From: Kuschelorhynchus macadamiae
Lineage: Eukaryota > Arthropoda > Insecta > Coleoptera > Curculionidae
Direction of reading: 5' to 3'
Assembly (NCBI GenBank): GCA_030620095.1
Contig: JAUTXW010000058.1
Coordinates: 93,351 to 157,350 of the forward strand
Length of the DNA: 64,000 nucleotides
Made by a program: the position numbers and the translations under genes. The notes under the pieces were generated by a model that saw only the letters and a list, made by a program, of their open reading frames with translations, did no database searches and was not told the DNA's origin. Shown here piece after piece: positions 36,999 to 46,637 of the stretch (position 1 is the stretch's first letter; each line of letters begins with the position of its first letter).

Positions 36999-37888
36999 AG
37001 CCCACAGTAGTCTCATCTTATGACAAGAACTATTCAATAGGGCACAATTTGCAGCTAACTATGGTCGATGGAAAGATCTGTAGCAGTTTAAGTGATTCGT
37101 CTTCGGCCAGATGTTATATTTGTGGTTCAAGTCCCAAAGAGATGAACGATATCGATTTGTGTCTTCAAAAACAAGTTCGTCCAGAAACATTTGAGTTTGG
37201 TTTGTCACCTCTGCATTCATATATACGATTTTTCGAGTATTTTATCCATCTTTCGTATAGATTAAATATAAAAAAATGGGAAATACGGTCTAAAGACGAG
37301 AAACTACTTTTATCTGAAAGGAAAAGCCAAATTCAGTGTGACTTTAGGAATAAATTAGGTTTGATAGTAGATAAGCCAAAATGTGGAGGAAATGGTAATT
37401 CTAATGACGGAAATACCGCAAGAAAATTCTTCAAACATTTAGATGAATCCTCTGAAATCACAGGTCTAAACAAAAATCTTTTAGAAAGATGTTCTATAAT
37501 TTTAAGGTGCATTTCTTCAGGATATAAAATTAATGTTATAAAGTTTCGAGAATTTTCTTTAACCACTGCACGACTACTGGTAACTGAATATCCCTGGTTT
37601 AATCTTCCTCCTTCAGTTCACAAGACACTAATACATGGAGCTGACGTTATAGAAAACGCCATATTACCCATTGGAGAACTGTCTGAGGAAGCTGCCGAGG
37701 CCAAAAATAAAGAATATAAATTATTCCGACTAAATCATACTCGAAAAATGTCTCGTACAAAGTCTAATATGGATCTCTTAAATAGATTATTACTTAGTTC
37801 AGACCCCTTGATAACAGAATTAAGAATATTGCCGCCAAAAAATAAAAGTACTTTTCCCAAGGCAGTTCTAGATTTGTTAGAAGAATAG
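36979..37888 (+). CDS. RAG1/Transib-like transposase, C-terminal catalytic part
   Basis: Continues the preceding frame after a 1-bp loss in the A run at 36978-36986. Counting from 36995: LQLTMVDGK (D25), then CYIC (C40, C43), matching the RAG1 zinc-binding YICTLC region. Next are LHSYIRFFEYFIHLSY, GNTARKFFKHL, then HKTLIH (H209, H214), matching RAG1 HKTLAH, the histidine pair of the same zinc site. IGELSEEAAEAKNKEYK follows, with E231, E232 and E235 as candidates for the catalytic Glu. The end reads LLLSSDPLITELR and the frame stops at 37886-37888. Pairing of the C-x2-C and H-x4-H motifs in the right order is strong family evidence. Which Asp and Glu are catalytic needs an alignment. Confidence 0.82.
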
Positions 37889-38756
37889 TGATAAATGTTA
37901 TTATTGTTTGAAATTTGATTATTCTTCTCTAAATTTTGTATTTGAATATTTATTTACCTCACCTTTAATAAATATTTTATAGGTTAGTCGATGACTCTAT
38001 TTAAACTTTCTTCAATCGAATTTAATTTAAGTAGCAATCCATTTTCTTGTTTGTATTTTTGAACTGTCATGCCTGTAAATTTCTAAAAATGTTTCATGTC
38101 ACGTGCTATACAAAAAACCTATCAATAATAATGCCAATAATAATTACCATTATTGACATTGATTCTTTTATTTATCGCGTTATAAATTTATGCAAGCTAC
38201 TGTTTAGTTGGGTCGAAATAATTTGTTTTCATTATTTTTTTAGCCAAAATGAATGTTACATGCAAAATGTTTAGATTTTTAAAAGAAGCAATTAAACAGT
38301 TTTGTACATATCTTTTTTAGAACACCCTGCATATACTTATATTTTTTGTAAAACATACTTTGGGAGAAAAATAAATCGATGTGCTCAAGCGATTTTCCGT
38401 AAAAATCATTATACGAGATATTGAATTTATTTCTTACTTTACGACCACCCCTGTATAATATAATCTATTTCTTCAATTTCATATGTTAATGTTGTTTCTT
38501 CAATGTTTTGTTAATATATTTACCGTACATTTAATTACAATACCTTAATTACAATACAATACCAATGTCTATCATATGTAAAAATTACTGTTGTAGTAAT
38601 AAGTATTTATTGAATATTAAAAGGTTACCAATCTTGAAGCAAAACAAATTCTAGACATCTGTATTGCCAGATACAAGTCTGAGGGGACAATAAAATATGT
38701 ACCTATTCATTTCTAGAGTATTTTTCCACAAATTTGAGCTTATAACTGAAGATATT
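37889..38756 (+). other. 3' non-coding part of the RAG1-like element
   Basis: Contains AATAAA at 37967-37972 about 80 bp after the stop codon. The rest is AT-rich with caccctgcatata (38325) and ccacccctgtataa (38450) motifs of unknown role. No second gene, in particular nothing like RAG2 (kelch repeats or PHD finger), is present. Confidence 0.55.
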
Positions 38757-38801
38757 GATTTTTGTCACCAATTAGCATATACATGGAACCACTGTGCTCC
38801 G
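38757..38801 (-). other. Right terminus, recombination-signal-like
   Basis: On the minus strand from 38796: CACAGTG (perfect heptamer), 24 bp, then ACAAAAATC (8/9 to the nonamer). The flank beyond is ctccg on the plus strand. It shares CAC.GTGGTT with the left end. Confidence 0.55.
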
Positions 38802-39490
38802 CTGCGGCAAATATTTGACCGAGAAGAGCGTTTTCGTCACCAATTTTAAAAATAAAAAAAATCGGTGAATTTCCTTTTCCCGGAAGTTCTGTCGTGATTA
38901 TTTTTTCTTTTTATTAAGAATAGTGACGTGTGTCTTAATTCAGTTCCGCACATAGTCATTTAGTAACACATATATACTGCCTTTTTAAACATTGTATTGA
39001 GCGTCATTTTCCTCCACAATATTGAATTAGCCTTATTTGATTTTTGGGCGCAATTTAAAATACATTGAATAAGCGTTTTTACACTAATTTAAAAAAAAAA
39101 TCTTAGGCAATCGTTTTCTTCCGTTATGTTGAAATCGTAGCAAAATTTTAACAGTTTATTTCTATATCACACTTAGTTCTTGCACAAAATTTGAAATAAA
39201 TATAGGAAGTAGTTTTTTGCGGGCTGATTTTTTAAATATCTTATTAAGAAAAAAATTTAAATGCAGTCTAATAAGTAGTTTTTTAGTAATCTATTTTTTA
39301 ACATTTCACTAGGCCGCCATTTTGTTTCGCCATATATAATTTTTACTATATCATCCAGTAGTCCCCACACGATACTTAATTTTTTACCAAAATACAATCG
39401 AGTAAGTAGTTTTTCGGCTATGCTGTGAACAGACAGACCGACAGACCGGAGGAATTGAGAAAACATGTTTTATCATGCAGTCAATTGTGT
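38797..39490 (-). repeat. Interspersed gccgccatttt/gtctgtctg family
   Basis: On the minus strand this carries catgttttctcaattcctcc, gtctgtcggtctgtctgtt, aaaatggcggcctagtgaaa and further blocks shared with the 46.8-55.6 kb tandem units and with 63725-64000. No plausible protein. Confidence 0.7.
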
Positions 39491-39522
39491 GATTTCTCAC
39501 ATTTCAACGTAAATAGTCATTT

Positions 39523-39890
39523 TTTAGAAATATTTACAATCAACAGCAAAAGTTATGGTACGAGCGGGGATTGAACTCGCACCTTTGATCCATTGCTCCA
39601 AATAGTTGGGCTATCGTACCACTGATACGCAACCGTCTACATTAGTAAATTTATAGTTTTACGTTATTTTTTTTTTAATATTTATAATAAACAGCAAAAG
39701 TTATGGTATGAGCGGGAATAGAACCCGCACCTCTGGATCACTAGTCCATAACTTTTGCTGTTAATTATAAATATTTTTAACAAACATATTTCACAGTTTA
39801 AAGACAACAGAGGTGCGGGTACGTTTCCCGTTCGTACCATAACTTTTGCTGTTGATTATAAATATTTCTAAAAAAACATATTTCACAGTT
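39523..39890. repeat. Palindromic units with a tRNA-like T-arm
   Basis: The segment aaatatttacaatcaacagc followed by aaaagttatggtacgagcgg and a tgaactcgcacct block (39529-39590) recurs at 39677-39735 and, inverted, at 39809-39865. The middle unit is a near-perfect hairpin whose 30-bp ends match (39677-39706 against 39749-39778 region). On the minus strand the middle unit contains gcgggttctattcccgc, a 5-bp stem and 7-nt loop like a tRNA T-arm. In the first unit a 7-bp acceptor-like pair, ggtacga/tcgtacc, encloses 64 nt. An anticodon arm is lacking, so this is a tRNA-derived repeat and not a functional tRNA. Confidence 0.7.
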
Positions 39891-40026
39891 TAAAAACAAA
39901 CTGATAAAATACTTCTATTATAAATAATCATATTCAGCTGTAACATGTCTTAACACTGTAGAACAACATTTTCACGAAGACATTATGATACGTCTTTACA
40001 TTGACATAATTTACATTAAGACATAT

Positions 40027-41267
40027 TATAACATTTTCAAATTTATGTATAATTACAAAATTTGGCTAGTTATATAGTTACTGATTTTCACACAGTGTTC
40101 TATCACCATCCTGTCGAATAACTCTACGAGTTGGATTTTCCAAATTTACATATCATACACTTCATAAAAGAAAGTTAATAGAATCTATACTAATTGGATG
40201 TTACTATTGAAAGTGACATATTTTGAATATAATATAATCAGTTTTAAATAGTAAGATACTGGCTTTCTTTATTAATGAAAATAACAATTTTTTCATTTAC
40301 AATAAAATATTCTGTTTTTTTGGTTTCTTCTTTCAGTCCATTTCACTCATTTGAATTATGATAAACATATTTACTCTCTTCTTTCTTGTAATATATCAAT
40401 TTGACACTTTGAGAACACTTGAACTATTAGAAAGTTTCAGTTTACATAGCTTTTGTTTTCATATATCCAAGCTGCTTTTCTTTATGTTTGCTTAGTATAG
40501 AATGTTAAACAGGCATCTAGCTGATGGTGTTTCATTATTTTAAGCCCATTAGTAATCTGAAACAAAATTGAACATTATAACTTTGCAGTTAAATATAACC
40601 TTTAAAATATCAAGACTTTTATGTAAATTACGTTTTACATACCTCGATATGTTTTATTCATAATTCATTGGATTACATTTTGTAAAGTATTTTCAACTTC
40701 TCTAAATTAAAACAAAAGAATTTTGTTTTTGTTTACAAATATTCGGAATTTGCCTGCCTTTCTCTTCTGTCACTATGGTGTCATTGGTTTCTTATTTTTC
40801 GGCATCCAGCCAGCTTTGACAGTGTGGTGTTTTTTCATTTCAGTCACGATTTTGGTTCTGCTCAGGAGCAATTCGCCAGCTCTATTCGAGGACACCGAAT
40901 GTTATCGGGTTCTTGTTCCCTTCTACTAGTGGCGCCAGCAGTGAACTGCACTGTAATTATTATTTTATTTTATGGCATTAGGTTGGCATAAGTCTGAAGT
41001 GAGGAAGAATGATGGAGGGGAATGTCAAACTTCTTCGAATTTTCTGGAGCTGATTTTCTCGCCCCTTTCTATTGGCTCTCCTTAGAGGTGCAAAATGTGT
41101 CCGGCTTTATAAAAGTGCCTTAATGGACCATTTTTTTTAAGTACTGAAAGTATGTCATGAGTAATTTTTTTAAAGTGCAGTACCGTTGAAAGCTTAAGGC
41201 CTATTTATGGACATCATCTGGCCCTAAATTTTGGTCCCGTTTTGTTTGGTTCCACATTTGATCAACC
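40027..41267 (+). repeat. 1.25-kb direct repeat, copy 1 (LTR-like)
   Basis: From tataacattttcaaatttat to ccacatttgatcaacc this is closely similar to 43562-44831. It contains a TATA-like tttataaaag at 41106 and a splice-donor-like ggtaagt just after its end (41273). The pair resembles LTRs of a deleted element, but no TG...CA ends or target duplication are evident, so a segmental duplication remains possible. Confidence 0.75.
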
Positions 41268-42191
41268 ACGTGGTAAGTCGATTTTCAAATTAATTTCCTG
41301 CTGTGAGCTAATTCGCAATTATCTTTTATAAACAGAATGGCGTCCTGAATTTTTTTTGGCTGTCGGTCCTCGAGAAGCCTTTTTAGATGTTTGGAAATTC
41401 CCTTTGTTGGTGACGGTTGACGTCGAAGGAGCCCTCTAGATGACTAGAGGTAAGGCAATGTCTTTGAATAGTTGTGTTGTAAATAACTTGTTTTTACACA
41501 TTCCATGTCGATTTTATTTTAAGACAAACAATCGTTTGTAGGGTTTCGGGTTAAGAATTCAAGATATGGTTTTGGGATATAGTTACAAGTTATGGTGTAA
41601 TTTTTGGGGTAAATAAACCAAGAGTTCTACTATGGTTTTGGAGTTCCTTCCTGTAAGAGTACGAGGAATTAATTCTTAATTTTTTTATTTATAAATTTTA
41701 CATAAGGTAGCAGAAAGAAAGTAAGTAACCTATTTTTTGTAAAACAGCCTTGGCGAAATACTTTATACTTTTATAAGTTTTTCCTTGCGGCAGTGTGGTA
41801 AAAGAAAATTCATGAATTTTTGATTCCCTGTGCACTATTTAATTTAATTCTCAAATTTACATATTTGTGTCATGACATTTCGCCAGATGTTCACAGGTTG
41901 ATGATATAATGGTAATAACGTTCTATCATATTTGATATATTTTATATATATTTTACATTTTCTTAATTTTTTTTATATCTTAATGTCAATTGAATTTTTG
42001 AATGTAAGCTAAATTTCACATGTCAAAAATTATTTTATAAAACAACTCATAAAAAAAACAAAAGATCAAGATATCATTAAAATTTGACAGTCTGTAATTT
42101 ATATAGTGTTTTATTGAAAAGCCCTCCAAATCTTTATTTTGTCTGGATTTAAATATCGATATAGATTTCTTCCTAATTGAGTCACAGTCAA
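41268..42191. other. Spacer between duplicated segment and gag fragment
   Basis: No coding frame. The sequence begins acgtggtaagtcg, which could be a degenerate primer-binding site for a plus-strand element. Otherwise nothing is recognised. Confidence 0.4.
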
Positions 42192-42760
42192 TTAGGTGGC
42201 GCCCATTTTAATTTCGTAAGGTGTACCCGAGAACCTGCAACCTACAGCTCTCCGAAAACATGACTTGCTGCCGTTCGCATGTATTGGTAAGTTCATAGGG
42301 ACTTTACGCTTTGATCCCATGGCAGCATTGATGGCAGGAATATTACCAGAACAGTTAATAATAGGGGGTGGAATATGAATAATTGGTTGTTGAGACGAAC
42401 TAGAAGTACTAGGTTGACTTGGATCTGGGCCTTTACTAATTTTGTCATATAGGTCTGCTTCTAGAGCAAGACACGTTGCAAAAGATTCTTGCTTAAAGAG
42501 ATCTTGGTCACTACCAGATACATGTAACCTACGCACTCTATTTGAAACATGAATCAAGTGAGATGTTATATGTAAAAATACAGAATCTTGAGCACTTCCT
42601 TCAAAATCTGAAATAATGTCTGAAATTGACTTAATAGAAGTAAAGTAGTTAACATTTTTCTTTTATCAGCTACAATTCGTTGTGTGACAACTAATCTAAT
42701 TTTAAGTTCATAATCTAATTCAAAATCTAGAAGATGATTAGGTTTATATGATTCTTCCAT
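42192..42760 (-). pseudogene. Ty3/gypsy-like gag fragment
   Basis: On the minus strand, MEESYKPNHLLDFELDYELK and VTQRIVADKRKM open the frame. After a frameshift near 42600, DFEGSAQDSVFLHITSHLIH, VSNRVRRLHV and LEADLYDKISKGP follow, then a serine/proline-rich linker (PSTSSSSQQ). This resembles N-terminal Gag of Ty3/gypsy elements common in insects. The rest of gag and all of pol are missing. A primer-binding-site-like sequence lies 240 bp upstream. Confidence 0.65.
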
Positions 42761-42997
42761 GGCTAAATAGGTTATAAGAAACTTGAATAGAACTTAAAAA
42801 GATATTTAAAAGGTTTGACTGATAATACAAGTAATATAGTTCGGGTAAATATTTTTAGAGTCAAAAACCAGTTTAAATGAACATGAAATAATAAACAAAA
42901 TATCTGTAAGTAATTCAAAAGGTTGATATGGTAATAACAAAAATTTATTGAGCCACCACTCCAATTTTAATGAAAAGAAATATGTGTACTCGAGCCT

Positions 42998-43014
42998 GAC
43001 ACGTTGGGCGCAAC
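42998..43014 (-). promoter_or_regulatory. Primer-binding-site-like sequence
   Basis: The minus strand reads gttgcgcccaacgtgtc. GCGCCCAACGTG matches the tRNA-Lys primer-binding site known from gypsy-type retrotransposons. Its position upstream of the gag fragment and on the same strand supports it. The LTR should end just to its right (about 43015), but no matching second LTR was found. Confidence 0.6.
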
Positions 43015-43548
43015 TTTTGTATTATTGAGTCGTAGCTCGGACCCTTTAGTGTCATTGCTTAGAGGGCAATGGCATAAGATTTGGTTTAGGATAGTTTCAT
43101 AAGTTGTTTTAGGATCGCCTATCCTAAGCAAATGTTGGTTTATGTTTTATATAAAACATATTGCTGTTCGGAATGACTCTTGGCTGGAATTACATTGATT
43201 TGATTATGTAACTCAAGAGTCGAAACTTATTTTTGTCGATAACCTGACTATTATGTCTAGGATATCCTCATTTGTCCCTATAAGACAATTGTGTCAGTAT
43301 GACATTAAGTTAAATTTGAGTTTAAACTGTGATTTTTGGCTTCTGAGTTTTTTTTGGTATAGACTTACCTATTTTGACTTTTACTGATTGTGTCCTTATT
43401 GATATTGACTCATTTTATTAAGGCGAGTGATACACGGAGCTATCAAACCAAAAATTATCTCGGAAGACATTTTATCGAAAAATTACCTATATTTAGTATA
43501 ATTTATGATCATTTGATTTTAATAGGATCATAAGAATTATTTTTTTTT

Positions 43549-43561
43549 AGGAGAGGGGTAG
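43549..43561 (+). other. Polypurine-tract-like sequence
   Basis: aggagaggggtag directly precedes repeat copy 2 at 43562, after a run of T. This is the position expected for the plus-strand polypurine tract of an LTR element. It would imply an orientation opposite to the gag fragment. Confidence 0.4.
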
Positions 43562-44831
43562 TATAACATTTTCAAATTTATGTATAATTATTTAATTTAT
43601 AGTAACACTAAGGCAATTACTAAATTTGACTAGTTATATAGTTACTGATTTTTACACAGTGTTCTAACGCCATCCTGTCGAATAACTCTACGAGTTGGAT
43701 TTTTCCAAATTTACGTATCATACACTTTATAAAAGAAAGTTAATAGAATCTTTATTAATAGGGTGTTACTATTGAAAGTGACATATTTTGAATATATAAT
43801 CAGTTTTAGTTACTAAGATACTGGTCTTCTTTATTGATGAAAATAACAATTTTTTCATTTAGAATAAAATATTCTGTTTTTTGGTTTCTTCTTTCAGTCC
43901 ATTTCACTCATTTGAATTATGATAAACATATTTACTCTCTTCTTTCTTGTAAATATCAATTTAACACTTCGAGGACATTTGAACTATTAGAAAGTTTCAG
44001 TTTACATAGCTTTTGTTTTCATTTATCCAAGCTGCTTTTCTTTATGTTTACTTGGTATGGAATGTTAAACAGACATTTTGCTGATGGTTTTTCATTATTT
44101 TAATCCCATTAGTAATCTGAAAAAAAATTGAACATTATAATTTCGCGTTAAATATAACCTTTAAAATATCAAGACTTTTATGTAAATTATATTTTACATA
44201 CCTCAATATGTTTTATTCATAATTCATTGGATTACATTTTGTAAAGTATTTTCAACTTCTCTAAATTAAAACAAAAGAAATTTGTTTTTGTTTTGTTTAC
44301 AAATATTCGGAATTTGCCTGCCTTTCTCTTCTGTCACTATGGTTTTATTGGTTTCTTATTTTTTGGCATCCAGCCAGCTTTGACAGTGTCGTGTTTTTTC
44401 ATTTCAGTCATGATTTTGGTTCTGCTCAGGGGCAGTTCGCCAGCTCTATTCGGAGGACACCGAATATTATCGGGTTGTTGCTCCCTTCTACTAGTGGCGG
44501 CAGCAGTGAACTCCACTGTAATTATTATTTTATTTTATGGCATTAGGTTGGCATAAGTCTGAAGTGAGGCAGAATGATGGCGGGTAATGTCAAACTTCTT
44601 TGAATTTTCTGGAGCTGATTTTCTCGCCCCTTTCTATTGGCTCTCCTTAGAGGTGCAACATGTGTCCGGCTTTATAAAAGTGCCTTAATGGACCAATTTT
44701 TTAAAGTACTGAAAGAATGTCAAGTAATTTATTTTAAAGTGCAGTGCTGTTGAAAGCCTAAGGGCTATTTATGGACATCATCTGGCCCTAAATTTTGGTC
44801 CCGTTTTGTTTGGTTCCACATTTGATCAACC
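43562..44831 (+). repeat. 1.25-kb direct repeat, copy 2 (LTR-like)
   Basis: Second copy of 40027-41267, with an insertion of about 40 bp near 43590 and scattered substitutions. Also carries tttataaaag (44671). Ends gatcaacc and is followed by cattattatt. Confidence 0.75.
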
Positions 44832-46424
44832 CATTATTATTATAGAAAAATGCTCATGTTAAAACGTTATTTTTTAACATTTTAAATTTACTCTGGCTTT
44901 TAAAAAGTATAAAAGTAATACGCGACACGATTGCAAATAATCATATTTCTCATTTAGTTGTCATTAAAAATGTGCAAACATATTTCTTGCTAGAAGTATT
45001 CTCTTACCGGCAGACATTAAAATAAAGATATCAACTCCAAATTTTAATTAACTTTTCAAAACAGACGAAGCAAAGGAGTTAATTGACTTTCGATCGACCG
45101 TCGTAATTAGGTAGATAAATTAGGTCGCAGCATGAGTTTCGAAAATGTTGACACCGAAATAATGTAGAATTCGTTTACCACTAATGATGACTAAGTTTAT
45201 TTTTCTTATTTAAATTTTACCTGCAGTTAAAACATCGACTTCCGACTAATTAAAACCTATTCATTATTGGAAGATTTTAAACCTTCATTTAAATTCGTCA
45301 ATTAGGCAAGGGATAATTATTCCCTGAATGGATTAATGCATAAGTGCCCGAGTATTAATTCGTTGGCAAGGTACAGTTATGAAAAGAACTTACTTGTCCG
45401 ACTTCGTAAGTTCTTTCGTTCGAACGTTTTGACTAGTGTGTATGGAACGCAAACTAAAAGGCATTTTAATACTGCTGATATAATAGTAATGTAGACACCT
45501 TTCATTCATAAATCATGTTAGGAGTATGCGTCAACAGTAATGACGCTAAGAAGGGCTTGGTATCTAGTAAAATATTTCTTAGCAAATTCATTTCTTTAAT
45601 GTTAAAATTTATTGTAGTTCCACGACCCGCTATTGGTTTTTAATCCACCCCGGTCACGTGACCCTGTAACAATCTTTACTGTAGGCTCTAATACTTTTTT
45701 ACTATAAAGATCCCTTGTCATTGAAAGTGGGATGGTCTAATACGTGGAGTTGTCGATCGGGTTTGCCATATCTAACTAAAATTCTTGTTACTGGTGTAAT
45801 CTGATCTGAGGCTTTGGTTATTTTAGTTTGTATTTTACTATTTTGCAATAAAAGTACTTCCTTTATACTGCTTAGAAACTAATACTGGAACACATTACTA
45901 TTCTTTGTATGAAAATTTTATTGCATCATGTTTAAACATATTCACCGTAATATAAATTGGTATAAACATTGGTGTTCCTGGCTAGGCTTGGCATCGTCGT
46001 ACGATCGACCTTATACTGTGAGGTAATCTTGGCAGTGGCTAAATGTGTAAATAATGAACTCTATTTTTATTATTACTCTTGTTATGCCTATCTCACTCAA
46101 ATATCGGATGCTATGCTTTTTCGATCCCTCAAAATCGGTGCCGGGCGTAGAATAAAGTATTGAAATATACGATCGAACATTAATATATACAAATTGTCTT
46201 TATATTTGCCGGCGCGCGGCGTGAGGCTGTTTTTTATTATTTTTTTTTAATGAAAATAAGCATTTACCAATTTATTTAGTGTTTTGTATTTGTTAAATGG
46301 CTGGAAAATTGCGATTAACTGTTCTCTATCTTTATGGGAAACTTTAAGACGCAAAAATTATTCATTTCTTTTAACAAGAAATCTTAATCCGAATTGCCTC
46401 GAATTTTTTTCGCCCCGATAAGAA
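44832..46424. other. Non-coding
   Basis: AT-rich with a few balanced stretches (for example 45620-45790, 45960-46150). No gene or repeat is supported. Confidence 0.45.
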
Positions 46425-46637
46425 ATTTTGGCGCAAATTCGAGAAATCCAACCTCAAAACAATTTTGTAACCAAGAAATTATTTGCTAAAAAATATCTTA
46501 ATGAGGTTGAAGGTGCAAATTCTATGCAAGCTATAGATAAAGCTTTGCTTAATGTAACTGCTGATATGATCGAAGACTATGAAAATATCGAGGTATCAAT
46601 AATGACAAAAAATAGTTCTTTAAAAATGTTTGCCTGA
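46425..46637 (+). CDS. Candidate coding fragment, unknown protein
   Basis: A frame of 70 codons reads LAQIREIQPQNNFVTKKLF, KKYLNEVEGANSMQAIDKAL and NVTADMIEDYENIEVSIMTK, ending TGA at 46635. Composition is protein-like, alternating charged and hydrophobic residues as in an alpha-helical protein. There is no ATG at its start and a stop lies just upstream. It could be a host exon, a transposon fragment or a chance frame. I do not recognise it. Confidence 0.25.
   Translation: MLAQIREIQPQNNFVTKKLFAKKYLNEVEGANSMQAIDKALLNVTADMIEDYENIEVSIMTKNSSLKMFA

Larger units (their letters stand above)
35419..38796 (+). mobile_element. RAG1/Transib-like DNA transposon
   Basis: Proposed limits are set by inverted termini: CACTGTGGTTTCC at 35419 and, on the minus strand from 38796, CACAGTGGTTCC. 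The flanking 5 bp are caccg (35414-35418) and ctccg (38797-38801), GC-rich and identical at four of five positions. Transib elements have CAC-starting termini and 5-bp GC-rich target duplications. Inside lie one tiny 5' exon, two adjoining frames encoding a RAG1-like transposase and an AATAAA at 37967. From each terminus a nonamer-like A-rich motif is present (see findings). Length is about 3.4 kb. The boundaries rest on short matches; the coding assignment is stronger. Confidence 0.72.

Noticed and set aside
35419..38796. RAG2 partner gene in the RAG1-like element
   Set aside because: No kelch-like or PHD-coding frame exists between the transposase and either terminus.
39543..39620. Functional tRNA gene on the minus strand
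   Set aside because: Acceptor-like and T-arm-like helices exist, but there is no D-arm pairing or anticodon arm and the span is only about 64 nt.
45960..46163. 64-codon open frame with balanced composition
   Set aside because: No motif, no splice context and no homologue recognised.
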